Shown: positions 63,732 through 64,000 of the stretch, piece by piece
Layout: each line of letters begins with the position of its first letter
Numbering within the stretch: the first letter of the stretch is position 1
DNA from: Buttiauxella sp. A111
GTDB taxonomy: Bacteria > Pseudomonadota > Gammaproteobacteria > Enterobacterales > Enterobacteriaceae
DNA: 64,000 nucleotides
Direction: 5' to 3'
Assembly: GCF_014189855.1 (NCBI RefSeq)
Contig: NZ_BJFN01000006.1
Coordinates: 186,001-250,000 of the forward strand
Made by a program: the position numbers and the translations under genes
The notes under the pieces: model-generated
The model's database searches: none
Told to the model about the DNA's origin: nothing
The model's input: only the letters and a program-made list of their open reading frames with translations

Positions 63732-64000
63732 TTAATTTAATTGTTTTAACAGACTGGCAAGATGCGCGTTGCCACCGGCAACAGGTGCCCATTGATACTG
63801 AACAACCGGAACGCCAGTGCTTTGCAAATCCAAAGCAAAGCTGCGTAAACCGATGTTGATAACTTTTGCGCCATCCAAAAGCGCAGGGCGCGGCAGGACC
63901 GACGAGGCTGGTTTGCGCGTAATGAGATGGCACGCCAGCAGCAACGCTTCCTCCAGTGTATTCATCACTACAATGTCTGCATTAAGCAGCGCATCGGCCT
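63732..64000 (-). CDS. FdrA/AllF-like protein, C-terminal part (cut by window edge)
   Basis: An open frame enters from the right edge with no stop and ends at 63732. About 89 residues are visible: the stretch ADALLNADIVVMNTLEEALL, then the C-terminal domain VINIGLRSFALDLQSTGVPVVQYQWAPVAGGNAHL. The latter resembles the terminal domain of FdrA-family (CoA-ligase-like) proteins. Its position directly before DUF1116 and DUF2877 genes supports an AllF subunit. The catalytic N-terminal domains are outside the window, so the identification is provisional. Confidence 0.65.
   Translation of the reverse strand, partial: ADALLNADIVVMNTLEEALLLACHLITRKPASSVLPRPALLDGAKVINIGLRSFALDLQSTGVPVVQYQWAPVAGGNAHLASLLKQLN

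Overview
The window is a chromosomal segment of a member of the Enterobacteriaceae. Gene order follows the E. coli K-12 groESL-to-ytfK interval almost gene for gene: groESL, yjeI, epmB/efp, ecnAB, gdx, blc, ampC, frdABCD, epmA, psd-mscM, rsgA/orn, three tRNA-Gly, queG/nnr, the tsaE-amiB-mutL-miaA-hfq-hflXKC string, purA, nsrR-rnr-rlmB, aidB, the ula regulon, rpsF-priB-rpsR-rplI, cycA, ytfE, cpdB/cysQ, ytfJ/ytfK. It is not K-12 itself. A LuxR-type ecnR follows ecnAB, an AraC regulator precedes ytfF, the yjfI-to-yjfC block is missing between rlmB and aidB, ERIC elements are present, and an all-like gene cluster follows ytfK. ampC lacks an adjacent ampR and is arranged as in E. coli. I cannot fix the genus; Buttiauxella or an Enterobacter-group relative is a guess.

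Layout. 1-5.3 kb: chaperonin genes, EF-P with its lysine-modifying EpmB, and the entericidin lipoproteins. 5.5-11.1 kb: a guanidine-II riboswitch with guanidinium exporter gdx, lipocalin blc, ampC, and fumarate reductase with an FNR-type promoter. 11.4-20.7 kb: EpmA, envelope genes psd-mscM, ribosome GTPase rsgA, oligoribonuclease and three identical tRNA-Gly(GCC) genes. 20.7-31.2 kb: metabolite repair, t6A synthesis, amidase, mismatch repair, tRNA isopentenylation, Hfq and HflX/K/C. 31.3-38.4 kb: purA, nitric-oxide sensor nsrR, RNase R, RlmB and AidB. 38.4-47.2 kb: small YhcN-type secreted proteins and the complete L-ascorbate regulon. 47.5-50.6 kb: a ribosomal protein operon, ytfB and fklB. 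50.9-60.5 kb: CycA, the NsrR target ytfE, two transport/regulator pairs, periplasmic nucleotidase CpdB and CysQ. 60.6-64 kb: an accessory minus-strand operon encoding FdrA/AllF (cut by the edge), AllG-like (DUF1116), AllH-like (DUF2877) and an AllS-like LysR regulator.

Links within the window. EpmB, EpmA and EF-P are the first enzymes and substrate of the Lys34 modification pathway. NsrR is encoded at 32.8 kb and a near-perfect NsrR palindrome precedes ytfE at 53.1 kb. UlaR sits next to ulaG and the divergent ulaABCDEF operon.

Non-coding structure is rich. There are two full-length ERIC elements and two short ERIC-like derivatives. A mosaic hairpin repeat with CCCTCACCC/GGGTGAGGG ends occurs four times, mostly between convergent genes. 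Several intrinsic terminators and a perfect 10-bp palindrome before the araC-type gene are also visible. No prophage, insertion sequence or CRISPR array was seen. The least described features are the relocated all-like cluster and the mosaic repeat family. All homology statements come from memory of family sequences, not from a search.
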